Part shown: piece by piece, positions 11,108 through 19,354 of the stretch
How the letters are laid out: each line of letters starts with the position of its first letter
Numbering within the stretch: the stretch's first letter is position 1
NCBI GenBank assembly: GCA_019637105.1
Contig: JAHBWF010000032.1
Location: forward strand, 1-58,885
From: Labilithrix sp.
Lineage (GTDB): Bacteria; Myxococcota_A; Polyangia; Polyangiales; Polyangiaceae
Length of the DNA: 58,885 bases
Direction of reading: 5' to 3'
The notes under the pieces: generated by a model
What the model was told of the DNA's origin: nothing
Databases searched by the model: none
Seen by the model: the letters and a program-made list of their open reading frames with translations, nothing else
Translations under genes and position numbers: made by a program

Positions 11108-11343
11108 CGAACCCCAAGCGTCGGTGATGCAAAAAAATTCGTCAACGACTCCCTGAGCGCCTCGCCGCGCGCGACCGCGCGTGCGCACATTCACCGACCC
11201 GCCGCGGACGATCGCGCCGCTCCCGGCGCGGACGATTCGCGCCGGCCGCCGCGCGCGCCCGGCGCCCCACGGGCTCCGTCCAACGCCGTTCGAGCTGGAG
11301 TAGAGTGGTCCGCGACCGCGCGGGCGCGCGCGGCGCGGTGACG

Positions 11344-12531
11344 ATGGCCTTCTACGACCGGTGGTTCGGCAAGGGACGGGTGGCCGCGCAGGCCCGGGCC
11401 GCCGAGCTGCGCGGCGACCTGCTCAAGGCCGCCGAGCTGTTCGGCCAGGCGGGCGACGTCGCCGCGGCCGCGCGCGTCATGCTCCTCCGAGGCGAGGGCG
11501 AGCCCGACGCGCGCGCGCGCCTCCAGCTCTTGACCCAGGCCGCGAAGCTCGCGCCCGAGGGCACCGAGACCCACACCACCGCGCGCCTGAAGCGGGCGGA
11601 GCTCCTCCTCGCCCTCGCCGGCGACACCGCCGTGAGCGCGGTCGCGCGGCACGAGGTGTCCGAGGCCGCGCGGGACCTCGAGGCGATCGGCGAGCCGCTC
11701 AAGGCCGCCGAGGCCTACGCCCGCGCCGGCGACAAGGAGGGCGAGGCGCGCGCGCTGCAGGCGGCGGGCGACGTCGAGCGGCTCGAGTTCCTCCTCTCGA
11801 CCGAGCAGCACAAGGCGCGCGTCTCGCGCTCGCGCGACGAACGCACCAAGGACGTCGACGTGATGATCGAGAGCGGCAGGCGCCGCGAGGCCCTGCAGTC
11901 GCTCGACGAGCTGCTCGCCGCGGCGCCCGACGACGCCCCGCTCCGCGAGCGCGCGAACGGTCTCCGCGCCCGCCGCGTCCTCGCGCCGATCGTCGCCGTC
12001 GAGGCCGGCGTCGCGGGCGGCGAGCTCGAGCGGTACGTCCTCGTCACGGGCGACGAGGTCGTCGTCGGCCGCACCGACGGCGCGATCACCGTGCCGTCGA
12101 ACGCGGTGAGCCGGCAGCACCTCCGGATCTCGCGCGACGGCGACGCGGTCGTCGTCCGCGACCTCGAGAGCCGCAACGGCACCCAGCTCCGCGGGATCAA
12201 CCTCGCCGGGGCCCTGCCCGTGGGCGAGGGGCTCGAGCTCCGGCTCGGCAAGGAGGTCCCGCTGCGGATCGCGCCGAGCAAGCGGCTCGACGGGGCCGTC
12301 GAGATCGACGTGGCGGGGGAGAAATACTACGCGTGCCTCGGCCGCGCGCGCACGCCCGTCCCCGGGCTCGAGCTCGTCGCCGGCCCGGACGGCTGGCTCG
12401 AGCTCGCGGCGAGCGGCGTCCGCGCCTTCATGCGCGACGTCGAGCTCGTCCCTCGCGCGACGCTCCTCGTCGGCGACGCGATCTCGACGACGCGCGGGGG
12501 CGAGCCGCTCCTCCGCGTCATCAGCACCTGA
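11344..12531 (+). CDS. FHA-domain signalling protein with helical repeats
   Basis: A 395-aa protein starting at the ATG at 11344 (MAFYDRWFGKGR). Residues about 10-210 are Ala-rich helical repeats of TPR type (AELRGDLLKAAELFGQAGDV; EPLKAAEAYARAGDKEGEAR). Residues about 235-295 form a forkhead-associated domain: VVVGRTDGAI, then NAVSRQHLRISRDGD, then DLESRNGTQLRG, with the GR, SxxH and NG residues needed to bind phosphothreonine. A further roughly 100-residue beta-rich tail follows. The stop is 2 nt before the kinase gene, so the two are almost certainly co-expressed. The FHA domain is likely to read phosphorylation by that kinase, which is inference from adjacency. Confidence 0.9.
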   Translation: MAFYDRWFGKGRVAAQARAAELRGDLLKAAELFGQAGDVAAAARVMLLRGEGEPDARARLQLLTQAAKLAPEGTETHTTARLKRAELLLALAGDTAVSAVARHEVSEAARDLEAIGEPLKAAEAYARAGDKEGEARALQAAGDVERLEFLLSTEQHKARVSRSRDERTKDVDVMIESGRRREALQSLDELLAAAPDDAPLRERANGLRARRVLAPIVAVEAGVAGGELERYVLVTGDEVVVGRTDGAITVPSNAVSRQHLRISRDGDAVVVRDLESRNGTQLRGINLAGALPVGEGLELRLGKEVPLRIAPSKRLDGAVEIDVAGEKYYACLGRARTPVPGLELVAGPDGWLELAASGVRAFMRDVELVPRATLLVGDAISTTRGGEPLLRVIST

Positions 12532-12533
12532 TC

Positions 12534-13769
12534 ATGAGCTTCTGGGACCGCTTCAGGAAGAAGGCGCCGCCCGCCCCCTCCCCCTCGGAGGACGCGGCGG
12601 CGCGCGGCGTCGCCCTCGCGGCTCCGCCAGCGCCGATGCCGAAGGAGCTCGAGCGGCTGCTCCGGGTCGGTCTCCCCGGCGGCCCGACGGACGACGAAGC
12701 GGTCGCGGCGTTCGGCGCGCTCCGCGCCACGCCGGACGAGGGTCGCGCGGTGGAGGAGCTGGCGCGCTCGGCGCAGATGAGGAAGCTCCCCGACGCGCTC
12801 TTGCTGGCGCTCGGCGCGACGCTGCTCGACCGCGGCGAGCCCGAGGGCGCGACGCGCGTGCTCTCGGCGGCGACCTGCTCGCCGGCGCTCGTCTTGCTGG
12901 CCGACCTCGCCGAGCGCCGCGGCGAGCTCCCCGTCGCGCTCTCGTTCGTCGAGCGCGTCCTCTTGCGCGATCTCGATCACCCGGGCGCCCGCGAGCGCCA
13001 CCGGCGATGGCGCGCGGAGCTCGGCTTCGATCTCCAGCACAAGCCGATCGTGACCGGCGCCACGGTCGTGGCGCGCGAGCCGGACGCGCCCTTCGATCTG
13101 CTCCGGGAGGTCGGGCGCGGCGGCGCGGCCGCCGTCTACCAGGCGCTCGACCGCGACCTCGGACGGCACGTGGCGCTGAAGGTCTATCACCAGCCCGAGC
13201 GCGATCGGAGCCAGCTTTTGCACGAGGCGCGCGTCGCCGTCACGCTCGAGGGGCCCGGGATCGTCCGCGTGCTCGATCTGGATCCGGACCACGGTTGGAT
13301 CGCGCTCGAGTGGGCGCCGGGCGGCGCGCTCCGCGAGCAGATCCGCGGCCGCGAGCTCGGACGCCTCTTGCCGCTCGAGCGCTGGGCGCTGCCGCTCGCC
13401 GGCGCCCTCGCGCGCGTCCACGCCGCCGGCTGGGTCCACCACGACGTGAAGCCCGCCAACGTGATCCTGTCGCGGACGAACGCCGCCATCCTCACCGACT
13501 TCGGCACCGCGCGCCGCGCCGGAGAGCCGAGCCCGCCGGGCAGCCTCGGCTACGTCTCGCCCGAGCGGATGAAGGGGCGCGCGAGCGATCCCCGCGACGA
13601 CGTCTACGGCTTCGGACGCGTCCTCGAGGACGTCCTCGCGGCCGTCGGCGACGAGCAGGCGGTCGCGCGCTACCGGCCGTTCGCCGCGGCGTGCGCCGGC
13701 CCGGACGAGGGACGCCCCGCCGACGGCCGCGCGCTCGTCACGAGGATGCGCGTCGAGCTCGGCGCCTGA
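12534..13769 (+). CDS. Hanks-type serine/threonine protein kinase
   Basis: A 411-aa protein. The N-terminal 170 residues are helical (AEELARSAQMRKLPDALLLA-like repeats). A kinase domain occupies about residues 180-410. Visible motifs are the Gly loop (VGRGGAAAVYQ), the ATP-anchoring Lys (HVALKVY), the catalytic loop HHDVKPANV with HHD in place of HRD, the DFG motif (LTDFGTARR) and the activation/P+1 segment (GSLGYVSPERMKG), so it should be active. There is no transmembrane segment. Its first residues (MSFWDRFRKK) closely resemble those of the upstream FHA protein (MAFYDRWFGKG), suggesting a shared membrane- or partner-targeting helix. The start is 2 nt after the FHA stop. Confidence 0.93.
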   Translation: MSFWDRFRKKAPPAPSPSEDAAARGVALAAPPAPMPKELERLLRVGLPGGPTDDEAVAAFGALRATPDEGRAVEELARSAQMRKLPDALLLALGATLLDRGEPEGATRVLSAATCSPALVLLADLAERRGELPVALSFVERVLLRDLDHPGARERHRRWRAELGFDLQHKPIVTGATVVAREPDAPFDLLREVGRGGAAAVYQALDRDLGRHVALKVYHQPERDRSQLLHEARVAVTLEGPGIVRVLDLDPDHGWIALEWAPGGALREQIRGRELGRLLPLERWALPLAGALARVHAAGWVHHDVKPANVILSRTNAAILTDFGTARRAGEPSPPGSLGYVSPERMKGRASDPRDDVYGFGRVLEDVLAAVGDEQAVARYRPFAAACAGPDEGRPADGRALVTRMRVELGA

Positions 13770-13865
13770 CGCGCCCGCCCGGCTCCCGCGAGCCCGACCC
13801 CGCGGCCGGCGCGCGCGCGGCCGCACCGCCGGACGCCCCTCCGGCATCGAACGGATCGCCTCGGC

Positions 13866-13897
13866 TCGACCGCGCGCCGAGGATCCGTTATAACGGA
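13866..13897 (+). promoter_or_regulatory. Sigma70-type promoter with overlapping palindrome upstream of moeB
   Basis: TCGACC (13866-13871, 4/6 to TTGACA) lies exactly 17 nt before TATAAC (13889-13894, 5/6 to TATAAT). The -10 element sits in the middle of a perfect 14-bp palindrome, TCCGTTATAACGGA (13884-13897). AT-rich hexamers are rare in this DNA, so the match is notable. Transcription would start near 13901 and reach the moeB ATG at 13960. The palindrome could be a repressor operator; no cognate regulator is visible. Confidence 0.55.
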
Positions 13898-13959
13898 CGA
13901 GCCGTTCCGGGCGCTTCGCCCACCGGGCGATCGCCCGAGAAAACGCGGAAATTCGACCG

Positions 13960-15153
13960 ATGCCGACGACCTACACCGACCTCATCGCCAGCGTTCGACG
14001 CGAGACCAAGGAGGTGTCGCTCGACGAGCTGAAGCGGCGCCTCGACACGAAGGAGCCGTACACCCTCATCGACGTCCGCGAGAAGGAAGAGTTCCGCGCC
14101 GGGTTCATCCCGGGCGCGATCTCGATCCCGCGCGGCTTCCTCGAGATCCAGGTCGAAGGTCGCGTCCCCGACAAGAGCACGAAGATCGTCGCGTACTGCG
14201 CCGGCGGGACGCGCTCGGCGCTCGCGGCCAAGACGCTCGCGGAGCTCGGCTACACGAACGTCGAGACGGCGAACCCGGGCTTCGTCCGCTGGAAGGACCT
14301 CGGCTACCCGACGGATACGCCGCCGCAGCTCAGCGAGCCCCAGCGCGATCGCTACTCGCGGCACCTGCTCTTGCCCGAGGTCGGGGAGGCCGGGCAGGCG
14401 AGGCTCTTGAAGAGCAAGGTCCTCCTGATCGGGGCCGGCGGCCTCGGCTCCCCCGCCGGGCTCTACCTCGCGGCGGCGGGCGTGGGCACGCTCGGCCTCG
14501 TCGACGCGGACGTCGTCGACGCGTCGAACCTCCAGCGGCAGGTCCTCCACGCGACGAGCCGCGTCGGTCAACCGAAGGTCGAGAGCGCCGAGAGGGTCCT
14601 CGCGGACCTGAACCCCGACGTGAAGGTCGTCGGCTACCGCGAGCGCCTCGACAGCTCGAACGTGGAGCGGCTCTTCGCGGACTACGACGTCATCGTCGAC
14701 GGCACCGACAACTTCCCGACGCGCTACCTGGTCAACGACGCGAGCGTCTGGCTGGGCAAGCCCGTCGTCCACGGCTCGATCTTCCGCTTCGACGGCCAGC
14801 TCACCACGTTCGTCCCGGACAAGGCGGCGTCGAAGCTCGGCATCGACGCCGGCCCCTGCTACCGCTGCCTCTACCCCGAGCCTCCGCCGCCGCACCTGGC
14901 CCCGAGCTGCCAGGAGGCGGGCGTCCTCGGGATCCTCCCGGGCGTCATCGGCGTCCTCCAGGCGACCGAGGCGGTCAAGCTGCTCCTGAACCGCGGCGAC
15001 GCGCTCGTCGGCCGGCTGCTCACCTACGACAGCCTGAAGATGAAGTTCCGCGAGCTGCGCCTGCGGCGCGATCCGGGCTGCCCGGTCTGCGGGCCGAAGC
15101 CGTCGATCACGAGCTACGTCGACTACGAAGGCTTCTGCGCGCTGCCGAGCTGA
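13960..15153 (+). CDS. moeB: Rhodanese-MoeB fusion: sulfur-carrier adenylyltransferase
   Basis: A 397-aa protein with a rhodanese domain at about residues 15-125 (LIDVREKEEFRAGFIPGA; active-site loop CAGGTRS) followed by a ThiF/MoeB E1-like domain from about 135. The latter has the ATP loop (GAGGLGSPAGLYLAAAG), the adenylation Arg region (ASNLQRQVLHATSRVGQPK), DGTDNFPTRYL, and two zinc-binding pairs (CYRCLYPE and CPVCGP). MoeB-type enzymes adenylate the C-terminus of MoaD/ThiS-like sulfur carriers, and the rhodanese supplies sulfur. The substrate could therefore be molybdopterin, thiamin or cysteine biosynthesis. The domain order is rhodanese first, opposite to the usual eukaryotic MOCS3 order. 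A molybdopterin oxidoreductase lies at 35 kb. Confidence 0.93.
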   Translation: MPTTYTDLIASVRRETKEVSLDELKRRLDTKEPYTLIDVREKEEFRAGFIPGAISIPRGFLEIQVEGRVPDKSTKIVAYCAGGTRSALAAKTLAELGYTNVETANPGFVRWKDLGYPTDTPPQLSEPQRDRYSRHLLLPEVGEAGQARLLKSKVLLIGAGGLGSPAGLYLAAAGVGTLGLVDADVVDASNLQRQVLHATSRVGQPKVESAERVLADLNPDVKVVGYRERLDSSNVERLFADYDVIVDGTDNFPTRYLVNDASVWLGKPVVHGSIFRFDGQLTTFVPDKAASKLGIDAGPCYRCLYPEPPPPHLAPSCQEAGVLGILPGVIGVLQATEAVKLLLNRGDALVGRLLTYDSLKMKFRELRLRRDPGCPVCGPKPSITSYVDYEGFCALPS

Positions 15154-15180
15154 CGGCGGGCGCGGCGCGCGAACGGCGCG

Positions 15181-15287
15181 GCGACGCGGGCGCTCCGCCG
15201 CGCGACGGCGTGACCGCGGGCGACGCGGGGCTCCGCCGCGCGACGGCGTGACCGCGGACGACGCGGGGCTCCGCCGCGCGCCGGCGG
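15181..15287. repeat. Tandem repeat of about 38 bp, nearly three copies, in a convergent intergenic gap
   Basis: Copies start at 15181 (39 bp), 15220 (38 bp) and 15258 (partial, about 30 bp). The shared core reads GCGACGCGGGGCTCCGCCGC, followed by GCGACGGCGTGACCGCGG. Copies differ by single substitutions or a 1-bp indel. The array fills nearly all of the space between the stop of moeB (15153) and the stop of the convergent VWA gene (15292). It could fold into GC hairpins and serve as a bidirectional terminator, or may simply be replication slippage. Confidence 0.75.
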
Positions 15288-15291
15288 TCGA

Positions 15292-16382
15292 TCAGTAGAT
15301 CGAGACGTCGCCGCGGTCCTTCGTCGTGCACCGGCCGTCCTTCGGGGCGCCGACGGTGCGGATGATCTCCTCCGCGGTCGGCGCCACGTGCGAGCCCGAC
15401 ATCTCGCTCTCGACCATCCGGACCAGCGCGCCGTCGAACTTCGTCACGTGGTAGCAGGGGATGTGCGGCTCCGCGTGGGCGTTGCCGATGCCGGAGTCGT
15501 CCGTGAGGAAGATGTAGCGGCCTCCGGTGATCTGCGCGGCGGTGCGCATCGTGAACTCGGTCCGATCGTCCGCGCCGCTCGCCGCGACCGGGTAGATGTG
15601 GACGTCCTTCGCGGCGGCGGCGTCGATCGACGCCTTCACCGAGGCCTCGTCGCCGATGTGGTGCGGCGCGTCCGCCACCCAGAACGTCATGCGCGAGACG
15701 GCGCCCGTGCGCCACGACAGCTTCATGACCTGCTCGAGCCCCGCGGCGACCGCCTCCGGGTAGTCGCCGCCGCCGCCGACCGTCTGCGCCGCGAGGTTCG
15801 AGCGGAACTCGTCGAGCCCCTTGAAGTCGAACCAGCGCGTCAGGTACGCGTCCGCCTGGTCCTTGTAGAGCACGAGGCCGTAGCGCGGCGTCGTCTGCGG
15901 GAACTTCGTCTTGATCGTCTGCGCGATGCCGTCGATCTCGTTCTGGAGATACGACAGCTCGTCGCCCATGCTGCCCGTCGTGTCGATCAGGAACGTGACG
16001 TCGAGCTCCGTCGAGCCGGCGCGCTGCGCCCACTTCTGGTTCGCCGCGGCGCGCTCCTCCGCGGAGAACGACGGCAGGCCGATCGACGAACCGCTGATCG
16101 CGACGTACTTCGTGAAGAAGTCGAAGTTCAGGTTGTCGTCCCAGACGCCCGCGGTGAGCAGGCCCGTCTGCGGCTGCGCGCCGGGCGTCCCCTCTCCCGC
16201 GGCGCCGCCGGCGCCGTCGCCGAGGCCCCGCCCGGCGCGCTTCGCGCCGGCCCCGGCGCCGGAGCCGCGTCGCCCCCGCGGCCGGCCTCGGCGCCGGAGA
16301 AGCTCGAGGTCTCGTCCGCGCTGCTGCAGCCGCCGAGCGCCATCACCGAGAACACCACCGAGGCCATCCAGATCCGCTTCAT
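15292..16382 (-). CDS. VWA-domain lipoprotein (reading frame interrupted near 16.27 kb)
   Basis: The ATG at 16382 begins a lipoprotein signal (MKRIWMASVVFSVMALGGCSS, lipobox LGGC, Cys19) and continues as a Ser/Ala/Gly linker (SSFSGAEAGRGGDAAPAPG). Beyond about 16290 that frame becomes Arg/Pro nonsense. Another frame then reads GAGGAAGEGTPGAQPQTGLL, then WDDNLNFDFFTKYVAISGSS and a von Willebrand A domain with the MIDAS motif FLIDTTGSMGDE, ending DRGDVSIY. The span is 3n+2 nt, and a run of five C (16273-16277) lies in the switch region. VWA domains bind metal and protein ligands, so this is likely an exported surface or periplasmic adhesion/scaffold protein. The first in-frame ATG of the downstream part (15969) would cut off the MIDAS strand. 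Confidence 0.75.
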
Positions 16383-16637
16383 CGCATCTCCTCCGAACAG
16401 GGACGGGACGCGGTTTTTAAACGTCGTGCCGCTGTCGCTCGGCCTCGAAAACCGCGCGCGAACGCTCCGGCGAGGCGAGGCGCGCGCCGGCGAGGCTGAT
16501 CCTCGTGTCGCTCGGGGGCGCGACCGCGACGTGAAGATCAGGCGGACGCCCGCCCGCCCGCGCGCCCGCGCGTGTGCCAGACCTGACGCGCCGATCATGG
16601 CGCGCGGCGCGCGGGTCGGGCGCCGGGCCCGGGCGGT

Positions 16638-17586
16638 TTGCTGGTACGTTCGTCCGCGTTGCCGGCACGTCGTGGGCTCTCGTTCGCGCTCTCTCTCGCG
16701 CTCGTCCTCGGGGCGTCGACGGCGTCGACGGCGCCTCGCCGCGGCGCGCGCCTGGTCTGGGCGCGCGTCGACGGCGCCGACACGTGCGTCGGAGTCGCGG
16801 CCTCACCGAGGGACGTGAAGGCCCGGCTCGGCTGGGACCCGTTTTCGCTCCCGCCCGAGATCGAGATCGAGGGCGCGGCGCAGCAGACCCCGCGGGGCTT
16901 CCGCGCGGACCTCTCCTTCCGCGCGGCGGACGGAAAGAGCCTCGGCAAGCGCGCGCTCGAGAGCCGCCACAAGGACTGTCGATCGCTCGGAGAGGCGGTC
17001 GCCGTCGCGATCACGGTGACCATCGATCCGGACGCGTCGGGCGACGCGCCGCCGCTCGCCGAGCCCGACCCGACGGCGTCGCCTCCTCCCTCCGGCGTCG
17101 ACGCCGCGGCCCCGCCTCCGCCGGTCGCGCCGCGTGAGGGCGAGCCCCGGGTCCGCGTGACGGCGGGCGGCGGCGGCGCCGTCGGCCTCGTCCCCGACCT
17201 CGGCGCGTCGGCGAGCCTCCGCGCGGGGTTCATGGTGAGCGCGCACGTCGAGGTCGGGATCGGCGCGACGCACCTGCCCGGAGTCGAGGGCGGGCGACTT
17301 CGGGTTCGGTCTGGTCGCCGGAGAGGCGCGAGGGTGCCTCCTCCCGTGGCGGGCGGGCGGGCTCCTGCGGCTCTGCGGAGCCGCGATCGTCGGCGCCTTC
17401 GAGGTCTTCGCCCACTCCGCCGAGCTCGTCCCGGTCGACGTCGGGCCCTTCCCGTGGCTCGGGGCCGAGGCCGGCCCGGTGGTGTCCGTGCCGCTCCGCG
17501 GCCCCTTCCGGATCGAGCTCGGCGCGAGCGCGATCGTGCCGATCGTCCGCCGTCAGGGCTTCATCCCGGGGCGCCGGAGGCCGTAG
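16638..17586 (+). CDS. Secreted protein of the ECF sigma locus, OMP-like C-terminus (frame broken near 17.29 kb)
   Basis: A signal peptide (LSFALSLALVLGASTAS) is followed by a Cys-containing domain (LVWARVDGADTCVGVAASPR; DPFSLPPEIEIEG; DCRSLGEAVAVAITVTIDP), a Pro-rich linker (about 17040-17140) and a beta-rich part (VRVTAGGGGAVGLVPDLGAS). At about 17283-17296, inside a G-rich run (AGGGCGGG), the frame changes. The continuation reads DFGFGLVAGEARGCLLPWRA and ends IVPIVRRQGFIPGRRRP with a TAG at 17584. The span is 3n+1 nt. The start is uncertain: TTG at 16638 or TTG at 16659. This architecture accompanies ECF sigma genes in related bacteria as far as I recall. The C-terminal half resembles an outer-membrane beta-barrel. 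Function unknown. Confidence 0.65.
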
Positions 17587-17643
17587 GAGCAGAGCGCCGT
17601 GGCCGCGCGCGGAGATGGCGCCGCGGCGCTTTTTGAGGGCCCC

Positions 17644-17669
17644 CGAAATGGCCTGACCGGGACGCGACA
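17644..17669 (+). promoter_or_regulatory. Putative ECF-type promoter of the sigma-factor gene (copy 1 of a repeated motif)
   Basis: CGAAATGGC (17644-17652), 11 nt, then GCGACA (17664-17669), followed by ...CACGGGAGG. The identical arrangement, with the same 11-nt spacing, recurs at 19284-19309 upstream of the eight-cysteine lipoprotein. The two spacers themselves differ, which argues for selection on the two boxes rather than simple duplication. The element lies 17 nt before the sigma gene start, so autoregulation is the natural reading. No experimental consensus is available to me for this sigma factor. Confidence 0.5.
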
Positions 17670-17686
17670 TCACGGGAGGCGACGAC

Positions 17687-18220
17687 GTGTCGATGAGCCC
17701 GTCTTCCGCCCCCGATGTCCGCCAGATCTTCGAAGCCCATGGAGATTCCGTCTGGCGTGCCCTCGCGCGCTCCGGCGTCCGTGACGCCGATCTGCGCGAC
17801 GCGACCCAGGAGGTGTTCCTCGTCGTCTCCCGCAAGCTCGCCGAGCGCGAAGGGACGTCGAGCCTCACCACGTGGCTCTACGGCATCGCGATCAAGGTGG
17901 CGGCCAACTACCGGCGGAAGGCCCACCGCAAGCACGAGGAGCTCACCGACGAGGTCCCCGACCCCGTCGAGCTCGAGGCCGGAGACGATCCCGAGCGAGC
18001 GCTGGCGAACGAGCAGGCGCGCGCCCGGCTCGCGCAGATCCTCGAAGAGCTGCCGCTCGATCAGCGGGTGGTCTTCATGATGTTCGAGCTCGACGAGATG
18101 ACCTGTCCCGCCATCGCCGAGGCGCTCGGCATCCCGCTGGGGACCGTCTACACGCGGCTGCGCGCCGGACGCTCCAGGTTCGAGGAGAAGGCCGGGAGAG
18201 CCGCGCAGGAGGGCTCATGA
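17687..18220 (+). CDS. ECF-family RNA polymerase sigma factor
   Basis: A 177-aa protein with region 2 at about residues 12-80 (IFEAHGDSVWRALARSGVRD; DATQEVFLVVSRKLAE; TTWLYGIAIKVAANYRRK) and region 4 at about 115-170 (LEELPLDQRVVFMMFELDEM; CPAIAEALGIPLGTVYTRL). It lacks regions 1 and 3, as expected of extracytoplasmic-function sigma factors. The GTG at 17687 is preferred because GGGAGG sits 7 nt upstream; the ATG at 17693 is the alternative. The next gene overlaps its stop by 4 nt (ATGA), so its product is the likely membrane regulator. The promoter-like element immediately upstream suggests autoregulation. Confidence 0.95.
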   Translation: MSMSPSSAPDVRQIFEAHGDSVWRALARSGVRDADLRDATQEVFLVVSRKLAEREGTSSLTTWLYGIAIKVAANYRRKAHRKHEELTDEVPDPVELEAGDDPERALANEQARARLAQILEELPLDQRVVFMMFELDEMTCPAIAEALGIPLGTVYTRLRAGRSRFEEKAGRAAQEGS

Positions 18221-19027
18221 CGGACGATCCGCCGCGCCTCAAGGACACCGACGGGCCGGGGCGCGCGCTCCTCCGTCGCGCCGGACGCGTGCGACCATGG
18301 ACCGTGCCGACCGCGCCGCGATCCGGCGCTGGGCGCCGCGTCCGGCGGCGGCGGCGACGGCGACGCGTGGGTGGCGGCCCGGAGGGCGGCGGATCGAGCG
18401 CCGGCGGCGGTCGGGCGCGCCGGCAGCGCCGCGAGTTTCCGGGTGGTCGCGGCGTTGAAGACGCTGCTCGCGCCTCGCTGGCCGGCGCCGTCGTCGCGGG
18501 GGCCGCGGTCGCGGTGGTCGCGATGCGCGCCGCGTCCGCGCCGCCGCCGGCGGATGCCGCCGCCGCTCTGTTCCTCGCGGCGCCGCCGACGAGCGCGCCG
18601 TCCCGCGCCTCCGGCGCCCAGGCCGGCGGAAGAGCCCGCGCCCTCGGAGGAGGAGCCCGGGGCGGCTCGCGACCTGCCCGAGGCGCCGCCCGCGGCGCCG
18701 GCCGTCCTCAAGCGCGCGCGCGGCGCGGCGAGCGCGAGCCCGGCGGCGGAGGACACGCTCGCGGCCGAGAGCGCGCTCGTCGGGCGCGCTCGGGCGACGC
18801 TCGACGCGAGCCCCGGTGAAGCGCTCGCCCTCCTCGAGGACCACGCGCGCCGCTTTCCCCGCGGGGAGCTCGCCGCCGAGCGCGATTTCTTGAAGATCAA
18901 GGCGCTCCGCCGGCTGGGTCGCGCGGACGAGGCGCGGCAGCACGCCCGGACGTACGCGACGAAGCACCCGTCGAGCCCCTACGCTCCGGCGGCGCGGACG
19001 ATCCTCGGGGAGCTCGGCGGCCCATGA
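18217..19027 (+). CDS. Putative membrane/TPR partner of the sigma factor (multiply frameshifted)
   Basis: The ATG at 18217 overlaps the sigma stop as ATGA and opens MTDDPPRLKDTDGPGRALL. After about 18290 this frame becomes Arg/Gly-rich, while the next frame reads GDGDAWVAARRAADRAPAAV. At about 18480-18545 the first frame again looks real, with a membrane helix (LAGAVVAGAAVAVVAMRAAS). From about 18610 to the TGA at 19027 the second frame encodes PAEEPAPSEEEPGAARDLPE and a TPR-like end (ALALLEDHARRFPRGELA; ARQHARTYATKHPSSPYAPA). The span is 3n+1 nt. A cytoplasmic N-terminus, one membrane helix and a periplasmic helical domain would suit an anti-sigma-like regulator, but no zinc HxxxCxxC motif is seen. 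Either a pseudogene or base errors. Confidence 0.6.
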
Positions 19028-19260
19028 CGGCGTCGCGGCGATCGGCCGCCTTCCTCCTCCTCGCCGCGGGCTGCACGGCGCCGCTCGTCCTCGCCGAGGC
19101 CCCACCGGAGGAAGGAGTGGTCCCGTTCCTCCCCGAGTCGCCGAGCGACGCCTCGCAGGGCGCCGCCGACGCGGCGTCGAGCGACAGCGGCCAGGACGAC
19201 GACGGAGGCTTCGACGGCATCAGCAACGTCGAGGACGCCAGCCAGGACGCCAAGCGTTGA
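19024..19260 (+). CDS. Small acidic lipoprotein of the ECF locus
   Basis: A 78-aa protein starting at the ATG at 19024, which overlaps the preceding TGA as ATGA. It has a short lipoprotein signal with a good lipobox (AFLLLAAGC, Cys17). The mature part is strongly acidic and low in complexity (DAASSDSGQDDDGGFDG). Such Asp/Ser/Gly tails are common in myxobacterial lipoproteins and look unstructured. It shows no recognisable domain. Coupled translation with the upstream gene suggests membership of the sigma operon. Confidence 0.8.
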   Translation: MTASRRSAAFLLLAAGCTAPLVLAEAPPEEGVVPFLPESPSDASQGAADAASSDSGQDDDGGFDGISNVEDASQDAKR

Positions 19261-19283
19261 CGACGCGCGAAATCGGACCGCCT

Positions 19284-19309
19284 CGAAATGGCTCCGCGCG
19301 CGCGCGACA
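19284..19309 (+). promoter_or_regulatory. Putative ECF-type promoter (copy 2) upstream of the eight-cysteine lipoprotein
   Basis: CGAAATGGC (19284-19292), 11 nt, then GCGACA (19304-19309), followed by ...CCAACGGGAGG. It matches the element at 17644 in both boxes and in spacing. Transcription starting a few bases downstream would give a leader of roughly 40 nt before the ATG at 19355. The motif suggests that the lipoprotein is a target of the sigma factor encoded 1.6 kb upstream. Confidence 0.5.
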
Positions 19310-19354
19310 CCAACGGGAGGACGGTCCACGCCAGGGCCCAAAAGAAAGGCACCC

